Below, in pieces: positions 1 to 6,953 of a stretch of DNA of 12,871 bases. The DNA is taken from NCBI GenBank assembly GCA_031401815.1, contig JANNRW010000263.1, positions 1 through 12,871 on the forward strand, read 5' to 3'. The number at the start of each line of letters is the position of its first letter. Position 1 is the first letter of the stretch. This stretch comes from JANNRW01 sp031401815 (lineage in GTDB: Bacteria; Desulfobacterota; Desulfuromonadia; Geobacterales; DSM-12255). The notes under the pieces are model-generated. The model was not told where the DNA came from. It worked only from the letters and a program-made list of their open reading frames with translations, and did not search any database. Both the position numbers and the translations under genes were made by a program.

Positions 1-1
1 C

Positions 2-2407
2 CGCATCCTGGTCGTCGATGATGAAGCCGAACTGATGAGCGCCCTTTGCGAGACGCTGACCGGCCAGGGATATGAAGCGGCGGGATTTATGACGGGTGAA
101 GAAGCCTTGGCTGTTCTCAAGGAGCGGGAATTCGATCTGCTGTTGACCGATCTAATGATGCCCGGGATGGACGGGATCGAGCTCATCCGGGCCGGTATCG
201 AGATCGACCCCAATCTCATCGGCATCATCATGACGGGACACGGTACGGTTGAGACCGCTGTGGAGGCGATGAAGACCGGCGCCTTCGATTACATCCTGAA
301 ACCGTTCAAGCTCAACAGCCTTCTGCCGCTGCTCTCCCGCGCCATGCAGGTGCGCAATATGCGGCTGGAAAACATGCAACTTAAGGAGACCGTAGCCATT
401 CACGAACTGGGAAAGGCCATCTCCTTCTCCTCCGATCTGAATTCGATCCTGAACAAGATCGCCGACACCGCGCTTCAGCAGTGCAGCGCCGATGAGGTAT
501 CCATCATGCTGCCGACAAAGAGCGGCAGAGAGCTTTACGTTGCCGTCGTCCGCGGAGGGCGCACGGAAATTCTCGGGGAGCATGCGCCGATCGACCACGG
601 CATCGCCGGCTGGGTGGCCAGTAACCGCGAGTCCGTCGTATTGCGGGGAGAGGTCAATGATCCGCGCATGGCGCCGATCCGGCCGCGCGACGATATCAAC
701 ATTGCCGTCTCCATGCCGATGCTCTCCCAAAGCAAGCTGATCGGCGTGCTGAATGTCAACATCACGAAAAGCCACCGTCAATTTACTTTAGGGCAGTTGA
801 AGGCGCTGAGCATCCTGGTGAGCATCATCGCCCCCATCCTGGAAAACACGTCGTTGTATATCCAGATCCGCAAGGCCGAAGAAGAGTACCGTTCCATCTT
901 TGAAAACGCACGCGAGGGAATTTTCCGGAGTTTGCCCGGGGAGCGATTCATCACCGCCAATCCCGCTCTCGCCCAAATATTCGGCTACGACTCGCCGGAA
1001 GATCTTGTGGCGGGTGTAACGGACATGACCCGCCAGATTTACGTGAACCCCGCTGATGAGGCCGAATTTGCCCGGATCATGGAAACACAAGGAGAGATCA
1101 TAAATTTTGAGTGCCCGGCTTATCGTAAAAACGGCAGTCCGATCTGGATATCTTTCAGTGCCCACGCCGTCCGCGACGAGAAAGGGGTTTTGCTCTATTA
1201 TGAGGGCACTCTTGAAGACGTCACCGAACGCAAGCAGGCCGAAGCGGAGAAGGTAAAGCTTGAAGCCCAGTTTAAGCAGTCACAGAAGATGGAGGCGGTG
1301 GGTCGCCTTGCCGGTGGCGTGGCCCACGACTTCAACAACATGCTGAGTGTCATTATCGGCCATGCGGAACTGACGCTGATGAAGATGGAGCCCACCCAGC
1401 CTGACTATGCCGCCCTTGTTGAAATCCGCAAAGCCGCCGAACGCTCCGCTGACCTTACCCGTCAACTGCTGGCCTTTGCCCGCAAGGAGACTATAGCTCC
1501 AAGGGTGCTGGATCTGAATGAAGTCATAGGGGGGGTGCTCAAGATGCTTGAACGGCTTATCGGTGAGGATATTCAGCTCACCTGGCAGCCGGGTGCTGAC
1601 TTGTGGCCGATCAATGCCGACCCGTCTCAGCTCGACCAGATCTTTGCCAACCTCTGCGTGAACGCCCGCGATGCCATTGCCGACATAGGTAAAATGACCA
1701 TCGAGACGGCTAACAGCACTCTGGACAAAGCCTGGTGCGCTGCTCACATTGGATTAATCCCCGGCGACTACGTCCGGATCACGGTGAGTGACAACGGCTA
1801 TGGCATGAGCAAGGAGGTGCTGGATCATATATTTGAACCGTTTTTCACAACCAAAGAGATCGGCAAGGGGACTGGTCTGGGATTGGCCGTGGTCTTCGGC
1901 GCCGTCAAGCAGAACAATGGCTTCATTGACGTCATAAGCGAGCCGGGGGCAGGGACGACATTCAGAATCTATCTGCCTCGTTATGTCGGCAAAGGTGAAC
2001 AGCGTCAGAGTGAAGTAGCGGCAGAGGCGGTCATGCTCGGCCATGAGACAATTCTGCTGGTAGAGGATGAGCCGACTATCCTGGAAGTAACGAAGTTAAT
2101 GCTGGAAATGAAGGAATATACAGTGCTGGCGGCAAGCACACCGGGCAAGGCCATGAGCCTGGCCAGAGAACATGTCGGCGAGATCCACATGCTCATGACC
2201 GACGTAATAATGCCTGAGATGAATGGCCGGGATCTGGCGAAAAACCTGCTGACTCTTTATCCGAACCTCAAGCGGCTCTTCATGTCCGGCTATACTGCTG
2301 ATGTCATCGCCCACCACGGTGTGCTGGAAGAAGGGATACATTTTATTCAGAAGCCTTTCAGGATTGATGAATTAACTGCCAAGGTGCGGGAGGCGCTGAA
2401 TGGGTGA
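2..2407 (+). CDS. Hybrid sensor histidine kinase/response regulator (REC-GAF-PAS-HisKA-HATPase-REC), 5' partial
   Basis: The reading frame is open to the left edge, so the true start is outside; 801 codons are visible from base 2 (an internal ATG at 35 is not the start, because it would cut off the first strand and acidic pocket of the receiver). Numbering from base 2: an N-terminal receiver (about 1-115; acidic D6/D7, phospho-acceptor D50 in TDLMMPGMDG, T78, K100), a GAF domain (about 135-285), a PAS domain (about 295-410), a dimerisation/phospho-acceptor domain with H442 in the H-box VAHDFNN, an HATPase domain (N-box around NLCVNARDAI, DNGYGM, GKGTGLGLA), and a C-terminal receiver (about 682-798; phospho-acceptor D734 in TDVIMPEMNG). 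No membrane segments are visible, so it is predicted to be a soluble kinase. The ligand sensed by GAF/PAS is unknown. It converges on the ATPase gene; a role in nif control is possible but nothing in the sequence shows it. Confidence 0.93.
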   Translation, partial: RILVVDDEAELMSALCETLTGQGYEAAGFMTGEEALAVLKEREFDLLLTDLMMPGMDGIELIRAGIEIDPNLIGIIMTGHGTVETAVEAMKTGAFDYILKPFKLNSLLPLLSRAMQVRNMRLENMQLKETVAIHELGKAISFSSDLNSILNKIADTALQQCSADEVSIMLPTKSGRELYVAVVRGGRTEILGEHAPIDHGIAGWVASNRESVVLRGEVNDPRMAPIRPRDDINIAVSMPMLSQSKLIGVLNVNITKSHRQFTLGQLKALSILVSIIAPILENTSLYIQIRKAEEEYRSIFENAREGIFRSLPGERFITANPALAQIFGYDSPEDLVAGVTDMTRQIYVNPADEAEFARIMETQGEIINFECPAYRKNGSPIWISFSAHAVRDEKGVLLYYEGTLEDVTERKQAEAEKVKLEAQFKQSQKMEAVGRLAGGVAHDFNNMLSVIIGHAELTLMKMEPTQPDYAALVEIRKAAERSADLTRQLLAFARKETIAPRVLDLNEVIGGVLKMLERLIGEDIQLTWQPGADLWPINADPSQLDQIFANLCVNARDAIADIGKMTIETANSTLDKAWCAAHIGLIPGDYVRITVSDNGYGMSKEVLDHIFEPFFTTKEIGKGTGLGLAVVFGAVKQNNGFIDVISEPGAGTTFRIYLPRYVGKGEQRQSEVAAEAVMLGHETILLVEDEPTILEVTKLMLEMKEYTVLAASTPGKAMSLAREHVGEIHMLMTDVIMPEMNGRDLAKNLLTLYPNLKRLFMSGYTADVIAHHGVLEEGIHFIQKPFRIDELTAKVREALNG

Positions 2408-2453
2408 AAATAGTGAATAGTGAATTGTGAGTCGTGAATGATAATTCGTAGTG
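2408..2453 (+). repeat. Degenerate heptad tandem repeat (consensus ATAGTGA) after the kinase stop codon
   Basis: From base 2410 the sequence has a 7-base period: ATAGTGA, ATAGTGA, ATTGTGA, GTCGTGA, then decayed units (ATGATAA, TTCGTAG) to about 2451. It begins within three bases of the kinase TGA and is rich in stop codons (TAG, TGA, TAA). It fills about half of the 86-base gap between the convergent kinase and ATPase genes; no hairpin terminator is evident in the rest. The same 7-base periodicity recurs at 6811-6953. Confidence 0.7.
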
Positions 2454-2493
2454 ACATTATAAGCAGACGCCACATTGATATCCCTGTAAGTGG

Positions 2494-3648
2494 TTATGCA
2501 ATAAGTGCTTTCAGCATTGTAACGGGCAGCGCCGTTATATCCCTGCTCATCTGATATGTCTCGCTTCCCGGATAGACGATAAAGCCGCGACTGCATTCCA
2601 GATCCTCCATGACCGAGCGTAGACCTTTTGAAACCTTTGGTGATAGCGAATGTTTGATTTCAACCGGTATCGGCGAGCCGCTTCCAGGCACCAGCAACAG
2701 ATCCACCTCCGCCCCTGCCGCAGTCCGGTAAAAGTAAGGCGCGATTCCGTTTGGCAGGATTGCCAGAATCTGTTCAATCACCATACCCTCCCAAGATGCC
2801 CCGATTACGGGGTGACCCTGGAGCTGTTCATAATTGTGGATTCCGAGCAGGGCATGGAGCAGGCCGCTGTCGCGAACATAGACCTTGGGCGACTTGACGA
2901 GGCGTTTTTTCAGGTTGGCGGAAAATGGCGGAAGCTGCCTGACAATAAAGGTGTCGCAAAGGATGTCGAGATAGCGGCTTGCCGCAGGAGAGGATACACC
3001 GAGGGCGTTGGCTATGGCAGAGGCGTTCCAGAGGTTTCCGTGGTGGTGGGCAGTCATGGTCCAGAAACGGCGCAGCATGGTTGCCGGAACCCTGATGCCG
3101 AGTTGCGGGATGTCACGTTCGATATAGGTTGCAATTAATGCCTCGCGCCAGCGCAAGCTCTCTTCATCACTTGTGGCGAGGAAGCTGAGAGGATAGCCCC
3201 CACGGGCCCAGAGGCGCTTGATTTCGCCATTGCCGGTCTCATCCAGCGAAAATGGCGAAAGCTCGTGATAGATGATACGACCGGCCAGAGATTCGGCACC
3301 GAAACGTGACAATTCCGGTGATGCAGAGCCAAGAAGGAGGAACCGACCAGGATGCCGATCCTGATCCACCAGCGCCCGGAGCAGTGGAAAAAGCTCAGGG
3401 GCGCGCTGAACTTCATCAATTACCACCAGGCGATTGCGATGCCCCTGGAGATACAACTCCGGTTCGGTCAGCTTCGCCAGATCCGAGGGTAGTTCGAGAT
3501 CAAGATAAACGGCACTGTCCGGCAGCATGCCGGAAGCCACCAGACGAGCCAGAGTGGTTTTCCCGACCTGACGCGGACCAAGCAGCGCGGTAACGGGAAA
3601 TTCCGCCAGGGATCGTTGCAATGTTGTGAGCGCTCTTCTCTGAATCAT
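2494..3648 (-). CDS. AAA-type ATPase with C-terminal DUF4143 (PD-(D/E)XK-like) domain
   Basis: This 384-residue protein has an N-terminal P-loop ATPase: Walker A GPRQVGKTT at 24-32, Walker B LVVIDE at 74-79, and a GSAS sensor-like strand at 107-110. The middle carries IERDI (about 176-180) and a helical region with a winged-helix look (about 190-240). The C-terminal part contains EVD (D315) and VEIK (E330, K332), the acidic/lysine pattern of the nuclease-like fold common in the ATPase-DUF4143 family. That family is widespread, often horizontally mobile, and has no settled function; a defence or toxin-related role is speculation. The length is typical and the gene looks intact. The ATG at 3648 has only a weak ribosome binding site. 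The gene is separated from upstream hemL by 227 bases that include a terminator, so it is probably transcribed alone. Confidence 0.85.
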   Translation of the reverse strand: MIQRRALTTLQRSLAEFPVTALLGPRQVGKTTLARLVASGMLPDSAVYLDLELPSDLAKLTEPELYLQGHRNRLVVIDEVQRAPELFPLLRALVDQDRHPGRFLLLGSASPELSRFGAESLAGRIIYHELSPFSLDETGNGEIKRLWARGGYPLSFLATSDEESLRWREALIATYIERDIPQLGIRVPATMLRRFWTMTAHHHGNLWNASAIANALGVSSPAASRYLDILCDTFIVRQLPPFSANLKKRLVKSPKVYVRDSGLLHALLGIHNYEQLQGHPVIGASWEGMVIEQILAILPNGIAPYFYRTAAGAEVDLLLVPGSGSPIPVEIKHSLSPKVSKGLRSVMEDLECSRGFIVYPGSETYQMSRDITALPVTMLKALIA

Positions 3649-3816
3649 GCAGGTTATTTTAACTGCTATCGTTAAATATGCAAGGTAATTGTTAATTTAT
3701 GACTTGTAACCTTGACAGGCACAGCACCATTGAAAGGCCGCTGGAGAAGTGAAAGCTGCTCAGATAATATCAATTAGTGCATTGTGAAATCAGCAGAAAT
3801 TAGAGTCTATTGCCAC
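3649..3816. other. Intergenic region upstream of the ATPase gene
   Basis: AT-rich, about 170 bases between the ATPase start and the hemL terminator. It should hold the ATPase promoter, but I see no convincing -35/-10 pair on the minus strand; a TTGCAT with AAAATA 17 bases away would put the -10 box almost on the start codon. No ORF, RNA gene or clear repeat is seen. Confidence 0.4.
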
Positions 3817-3854
3817 AAAGCCCGCATCTCCTGAAAAAGTGAGATGCGGGCTTT
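3817..3854 (-). terminator. Rho-independent terminator of hemL
   Basis: A perfect 14-base-pair inverted repeat (AAAGCCCGCATCTC at 3817-3830, its exact complement at 3841-3854) encloses a 10-base loop, 21 bases past the hemL stop codon. The GC-rich core is flanked by A-run and T-run ends on both strands, so it could stop transcription in either direction, although the U-tract after it is short. It separates hemL from the ATPase gene. Confidence 0.85.
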
Positions 3855-3875
3855 GGTGTTCTGTCAGGCGGGCGG

Positions 3876-5159
3876 TTACAGCAGCTTGAAGCATTTACCC
3901 GCAGCGGCAATTGTTCTGTCCAGCTCTTCAGTCGTGTGGGCGATTGAGACAAAAGCTGTTTCAAACTGCGATGGTGCCAGATAGACCCCTTCGGCCAGCA
4001 TGGCGCGGAAATAGGTGGCAAAGGCTTTGGTGTCGCAGGTTGCTGCGCTGTCCCAGTCAGAGACTTCATTGCCTGTGAAAAAAGCACAAAGCATGCTACC
4101 TACGCGGGTGGAGAATAGAGGGTAGCCGGCCTTTGCTGCTGCTTTGGCAATCCCCGCGGCAAGATAGGCGCTCTTTTCTTCAAGTTGCTCATAAAAACCG
4201 GGCTTTTGGAGGAGTTTCAGTGTGGCTATGCCTGCGGCCATAGCAAGAGGGTTACCGGAGAGGGTTCCGGCCTGGTAGACGCCGCCGGAAGGGGAGAGCA
4301 TTGCCATGATCTCTTTCCTGCCGCCAAAAGCGCCGACAGGGAGGCCACCGCCGATTATTTTCCCGAGGGTTGTCATGTCGGGTGTTACGCCGTATACCTC
4401 CTGCGCTCCGCCGTAGGCGACACGAAAACCGGACATAACTTCGTCAAAGATCAGAACAATACCGTTATCAGTGCAAATCTTTCGCAACCCTTCCAGAAAA
4501 CCGGGACGTGGTGGCACTGTCCCCATGTTACCGGCAATCGGCTCTACAATTATGCAGGCAATCTGATTGGCATTATCGGCAACGAGCGATTTAACCGAAT
4601 TCAAGTCGTTAAATCTGGCGGTCAGGGTAAGCTTTGCAAGGTCTGCCGGAACTCCAGGGGAGTCAGGGACGCCAAAGGTTGCAGCTCCTGATCCTGCCTT
4701 GACCAGAAGAGCGTCGGAGTGGCCGTGATAGCAACCGGAAAACTTCAGAATCTTGTCACGACCTGTGAAACCCCTGGCAAGGCGGATGGCGCTCATGGTG
4801 GCTTCTGTGCCCGAACTCACCATCCTGACCATCTCAATCGAGGGGACAGCAGCAATAACCATTTGGGCAAGTTCGATTTCAAGCTCGGTCGGTGCGCCGA
4901 AACTGCACCCGCTTTCAGCAGTAGCCTTTACTGCGGCCACGATGTCGGGATGACAGTGACCAAGAATCATCGGCCCCCATGAGCCGACATAGTCAAGGTA
5001 ATCATTACCGTCCACATCATAAACATGCGAGCCGTATGCCCGGCTGATAAAAACAGGGTCGGCACCAACAGACTTGAATGCTCTTACCGGGCTGTTGACG
5101 CCGCCCGGTATGACCTCTTTTGCCAATGTAAAGAGTTGATGTGACCTTGTATGATTCAT
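3876..5159 (-). CDS. hemL: Glutamate-1-semialdehyde 2,1-aminomutase
   Basis: HemL converts glutamate-1-semialdehyde to 5-aminolevulinate, the last step of the C5 route to heme, siroheme and cobalamin precursors, in the cytosol, using pyridoxamine/pyridoxal phosphate. The 427-residue length matches the family. Visible hallmarks are the N-terminal PGGVNSPVRAF (18-28), SSGTEATMSAIRLAR (115-129), the cofactor-binding FDEVMSGFR (238-246, D239) and the Schiff-base lysine K267 in TLGKIIGGGLPVG. The ATG at 5159 is preceded by a good ribosome binding site (GAGGTG, 7 bases upstream). It lies 120 bases downstream of draT on the same strand, with a possible promoter in the gap and a strong terminator after it, so it is probably its own unit. 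A c-type-cytochrome-rich organism would need this pathway heavily, but its place beside nif genes may be accidental. Confidence 0.97.
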   Translation of the reverse strand: MNHTRSHQLFTLAKEVIPGGVNSPVRAFKSVGADPVFISRAYGSHVYDVDGNDYLDYVGSWGPMILGHCHPDIVAAVKATAESGCSFGAPTELEIELAQMVIAAVPSIEMVRMVSSGTEATMSAIRLARGFTGRDKILKFSGCYHGHSDALLVKAGSGAATFGVPDSPGVPADLAKLTLTARFNDLNSVKSLVADNANQIACIIVEPIAGNMGTVPPRPGFLEGLRKICTDNGIVLIFDEVMSGFRVAYGGAQEVYGVTPDMTTLGKIIGGGLPVGAFGGRKEIMAMLSPSGGVYQAGTLSGNPLAMAAGIATLKLLQKPGFYEQLEEKSAYLAAGIAKAAAKAGYPLFSTRVGSMLCAFFTGNEVSDWDSAATCDTKAFATYFRAMLAEGVYLAPSQFETAFVSIAHTTEELDRTIAAAGKCFKLL

Positions 5160-5206
5160 GTATTCACCTCGCAGGCAGATTTGATAAGCCGTATAACTAA
5201 ATAGCA

Positions 5207-5234
5207 GCTATCATAGTTATCTTAAGACTGTCAA
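5207..5234 (-). promoter_or_regulatory. Possible sigma-70 type promoter for hemL
   Basis: On the minus strand a perfect TTGACA (5229-5234) is followed after 16 bases by GATAGC (5207-5212), a poor -10 box, about 48 bases before the hemL ATG. TATGAT is also present but only 13 bases from the -35. The perfect -35 in a short AT-rich gap makes a hemL promoter plausible, no more. Confidence 0.3.
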
Positions 5235-5279
5235 GGGTGTTGCGGAGGGGATTCACTTATTATAAAAGTTAAACAGAGC

Positions 5280-6077
5280 TCAACTGACAGTGCACATAAC
5301 CTTCCTCACCCGGTATTCCCCGCCAATAACCAGATACTCCCCTTCGCCTTTCAAAATACTGCCGGGCAGTAACTCATTGAAAAAGACTATCTTGCTGAGC
5401 GGCACCCGGACGTGCCAGACAGTGGAACCGAACTCCCAGGCACGCTCTTCTTCGGAAGTGAAGGACGATAGATTGTTCAAGCGAACAATCTGCTCGCGCT
5501 TGCCGAGCTGTTCGATAACATCATGTTCGCTGGCATCGCAGGTGCCGCGATAGAGAGAGATAGTCGGGGAAAGCGGAAATTTCAGGGTTAGCTCAAACTG
5601 GCAATATTCGTAGAGAATATCAAGCTGCGTTTGAATAGCGTTGGTTCGGGAACTCCCTTTCATGACATCCACAGCATAGTCAAAATATGCTTCACTGTGA
5701 ATGCCGTTAATACGCTGGCGATGAAAATTCGGCACAATACCGATGCGACTTTCGACCCAGCGCTTTAGAACAGCTCCTTCAATTGAATTTGAATCCATCA
5801 TCCAGCCGCGCAAATAACGAAGATAGCTGTTTTTCAGGCTTCTGCGGGCAGTGTCAGTCTGGTTTTGCCAGAGGTGCAACTGAAACTTGACTGACATGTA
5901 GTCATTGAATGCCATAGCCCGTTCATCCTGACTGGCAATTTTAGCCAGTTTGTCAAAGAGAAAGCGATTACTCTCCTTCACCCCCTGAATCTCAATCTGT
6001 TGGGGATTGTCATTGAAATGACGGGAGGCGATGACCCAGGGGGGAAGGTTGCAGAGATTAAAGCCTTGGCCGGACAT
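5280..6077 (-). CDS. draT: NAD+--dinitrogen-reductase ADP-D-ribosyltransferase (DraT)
   Basis: DraT transfers ADP-ribose from NAD+ to a conserved arginine of the nitrogenase Fe protein NifH, switching nitrogenase off when ammonium appears or energy falls; DraG reverses it. The 265 residues carry the family N-terminal pattern NLCNLPPWVIASRHFND (7-23), the stretch SYLRYLRGWMMDSNSIEGAVLKRWVESR (split 84-100 and 101-111), and an R-S-E-type transferase core: YRGT with R177, the SSFTS strand at 204-208, and EGEYL with E245/E247. The gene is intact. Its ATG at 6077 follows a GAGGTGAT ribosome binding site, and it starts 35 bases after the second NifX-family gene, so it is co-transcribed with nif genes. 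No draG is in the window, and DraT usually requires PII-protein control not visible here. Base composition looks somewhat more AT-rich than nifDKEN. Confidence 0.93.
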   Translation of the reverse strand: MSGQGFNLCNLPPWVIASRHFNDNPQQIEIQGVKESNRFLFDKLAKIASQDERAMAFNDYMSVKFQLHLWQNQTDTARRSLKNSYLRYLRGWMMDSNSIEGAVLKRWVESRIGIVPNFHRQRINGIHSEAYFDYAVDVMKGSSRTNAIQTQLDILYEYCQFELTLKFPLSPTISLYRGTCDASEHDVIEQLGKREQIVRLNNLSSFTSEEERAWEFGSTVWHVRVPLSKIVFFNELLPGSILKGEGEYLVIGGEYRVRKVMCTVS

Positions 6078-6112
6078 GGATCATCACCTCTTTGTGACGG
6101 GCTGGTGTTGCG

Positions 6113-6517
6113 TTAATGAAGCTTTGCCACCTCAGGAAGGAGTGTGGCGATCTGACCAGTGAGCGCATAGATCGTGAGCCCAAGCCGCTCCAACTCCGCT
6201 TGCGGAGCTTCACCGATCATGGCGGTCACCACTACACGGCAATCGCCAAGGGCGTGGGCAATCGCGGCCAGCTTCTCCGGCATCATCCGGTGTGCCGGTG
6301 GTGTTTCGGCACACTCCTGCATCTTTCGGAGAGTGTCGGCAAACTGCTCCGAAGGAATATCCTGTAATATCCTACTCCAGTTACAGTAGGCATCCGCAGC
6401 TACTGTAGCCATCAGCTTTGGTGCTGCGCTTCCGGTCTCATATATGTAAAAAAGGGGAGCCTTGCCAAAGTGGGTATCAACGTTAATACCGTCAGACGAT
6501 GTAACCGCAATCAACAT
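6113..6517 (-). CDS. NifX/NifB-C-terminal-family protein (dinitrogenase iron-molybdenum cofactor biosynthesis domain), second copy
   Basis: This 134-residue protein opens with MLIAVTSSDGINVDTHFGKA, closely parallel to NifX (MKVAFTSSTGEIIDQHFGQ), including the HFG motif (H16) typical of NifX, NafY and the C-terminal domain of NifB. Members bind FeMo-cofactor or its precursor. The middle differs from NifX: it has cysteines C45, C69 and C93 and a longer helical insert (about 45-80). The start at 6517 is supported by an AGGGGGAT ribosome binding site that overlaps the stop codon of the ferredoxin gene nine bases upstream, suggesting translational coupling. It is followed closely by draT. It is probably a cofactor carrier or a chaperone for apo-nitrogenase; whether it corresponds to NifY/NafY or to another NifX-like subgroup cannot be decided by eye. 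Confidence 0.85.
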   Translation of the reverse strand: MLIAVTSSDGINVDTHFGKAPLFYIYETGSAAPKLMATVAADAYCNWSRILQDIPSEQFADTLRKMQECAETPPAHRMMPEKLAAIAHALGDCRVVVTAMIGEAPQAELERLGLTIYALTGQIATLLPEVAKLH

Positions 6518-6526
6518 GTCATCCCC

Positions 6527-6790
6527 CTAGATAACAACGGGTTCAAATTCGAAACACTTCTTTGAGCAGGTTCTGCCGCATGCCTGGCAGCCGATGCAGT
6601 TGCCCGGATTTTCGACTTTCATGAACATTTTTGCCGAATCATCTTCATCAAGCTCCTCAAAAGCCAGCACGCTATGGACGCAGACCTTGTAGCAGCGGCC
6701 GCAGCCGATGCAGGTTTCTTCGTTAAGTGATTTGATAAACTCCGGGGTATACTCGGTTTTGTCTCTGCGTAGTCCTGTAATGTAAGCCAT
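6527..6790 (-). CDS. fdxB: Nif-specific 2[4Fe-4S]-type ferredoxin (ferredoxin III, FdxB-like)
   Basis: An 87-residue acidic protein with two cysteine clusters: C27-x2-C30-x2-C33-x3-C37 (TCIGCGRCYKVCVHS) and C65-x2-C68-x2-C71-x3-C75, plus C79 (NCIGCQACGRTCSKKC). This arrangement, with the extended spacing between clusters and the N-terminal MAYITGLRRDKTEYTPEFI, matches nif-associated ferredoxin III. It should carry low-potential electrons to nitrogenase or to FeMo-cofactor assembly in the cytosol. Its ATG at 6790 follows an AGGAGACGACC ribosome binding site. It sits between two NifX-family genes: nine bases before the downstream one, and 130 bases after nifX, a gap filled with heptad repeats. 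The fdxB symbol is by family resemblance; other nif ferredoxin names are used in different genera. Confidence 0.88.
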   Translation of the reverse strand: MAYITGLRRDKTEYTPEFIKSLNEETCIGCGRCYKVCVHSVLAFEELDEDDSAKMFMKVENPGNCIGCQACGRTCSKKCFEFEPVVI

Positions 6791-6810
6791 GGTCGTCTCC
6801 TTTTAAGAAA

Positions 6811-6953
6811 ATTATGAATTATAAGGTATGAATTATGAAAATATTTAACATCTCATTCTTCCCTCATAAATGCCTTTTCATACTTCATAATTCATCCTTC
6901 ATAATTGCCTTTCTCATCATTCATCCTTCATAATTGCATTTCTCACTATTCAT
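6811..6953. repeat. Cluster of heptad-derived repeats between nifX and the ferredoxin gene, with inverted arms and a 29-base tandem duplication
   Basis: The whole stretch is AT-rich and 7-base periodic. Bases 6811-6841 read AATTATG/AATTATA/AGGTATG/AATTATG in the plus direction. Bases 6875-6895 carry the inverse (TTTTCATACTTCATAATTCAT), giving an imperfect inverted repeat with a 33-base loop. Bases 6890-6918 and 6919-6947 are tandem 29-base copies (26 of 29 identical, starting ATTCATCCTTCATAATTGC), followed by ATTCAT, the start of a third copy. The second copy contains the nifX stop codon and last codons. The inverted arms could form a stem in the nif transcript between nifX and the ferredoxin gene; no GC-rich terminator is present. 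Confidence 0.75.

Noticed and set aside
35..37. ATG at 35 as the kinase start
   Set aside because: The frame is open to base 2 and the upstream codons read RILVVDDEAEL, the first strand and acidic pocket of the receiver domain.
3712..3717. TTGACA on the plus strand as a promoter
   Set aside because: No -10 box follows at a suitable distance and no plus-strand gene lies downstream.
2650..5000. Plus-strand ORFs of 60-170 codons opposite the ATPase and hemL genes
   Set aside because: Antisense shadows of well-supported genes, with no ribosome binding sites or family motifs.
6811..6953. CRISPR array
   Set aside because: The repeats are 7-base periodic with one adjacent 29-base duplication and no unique spacers between regular repeats, and there are no cas genes.
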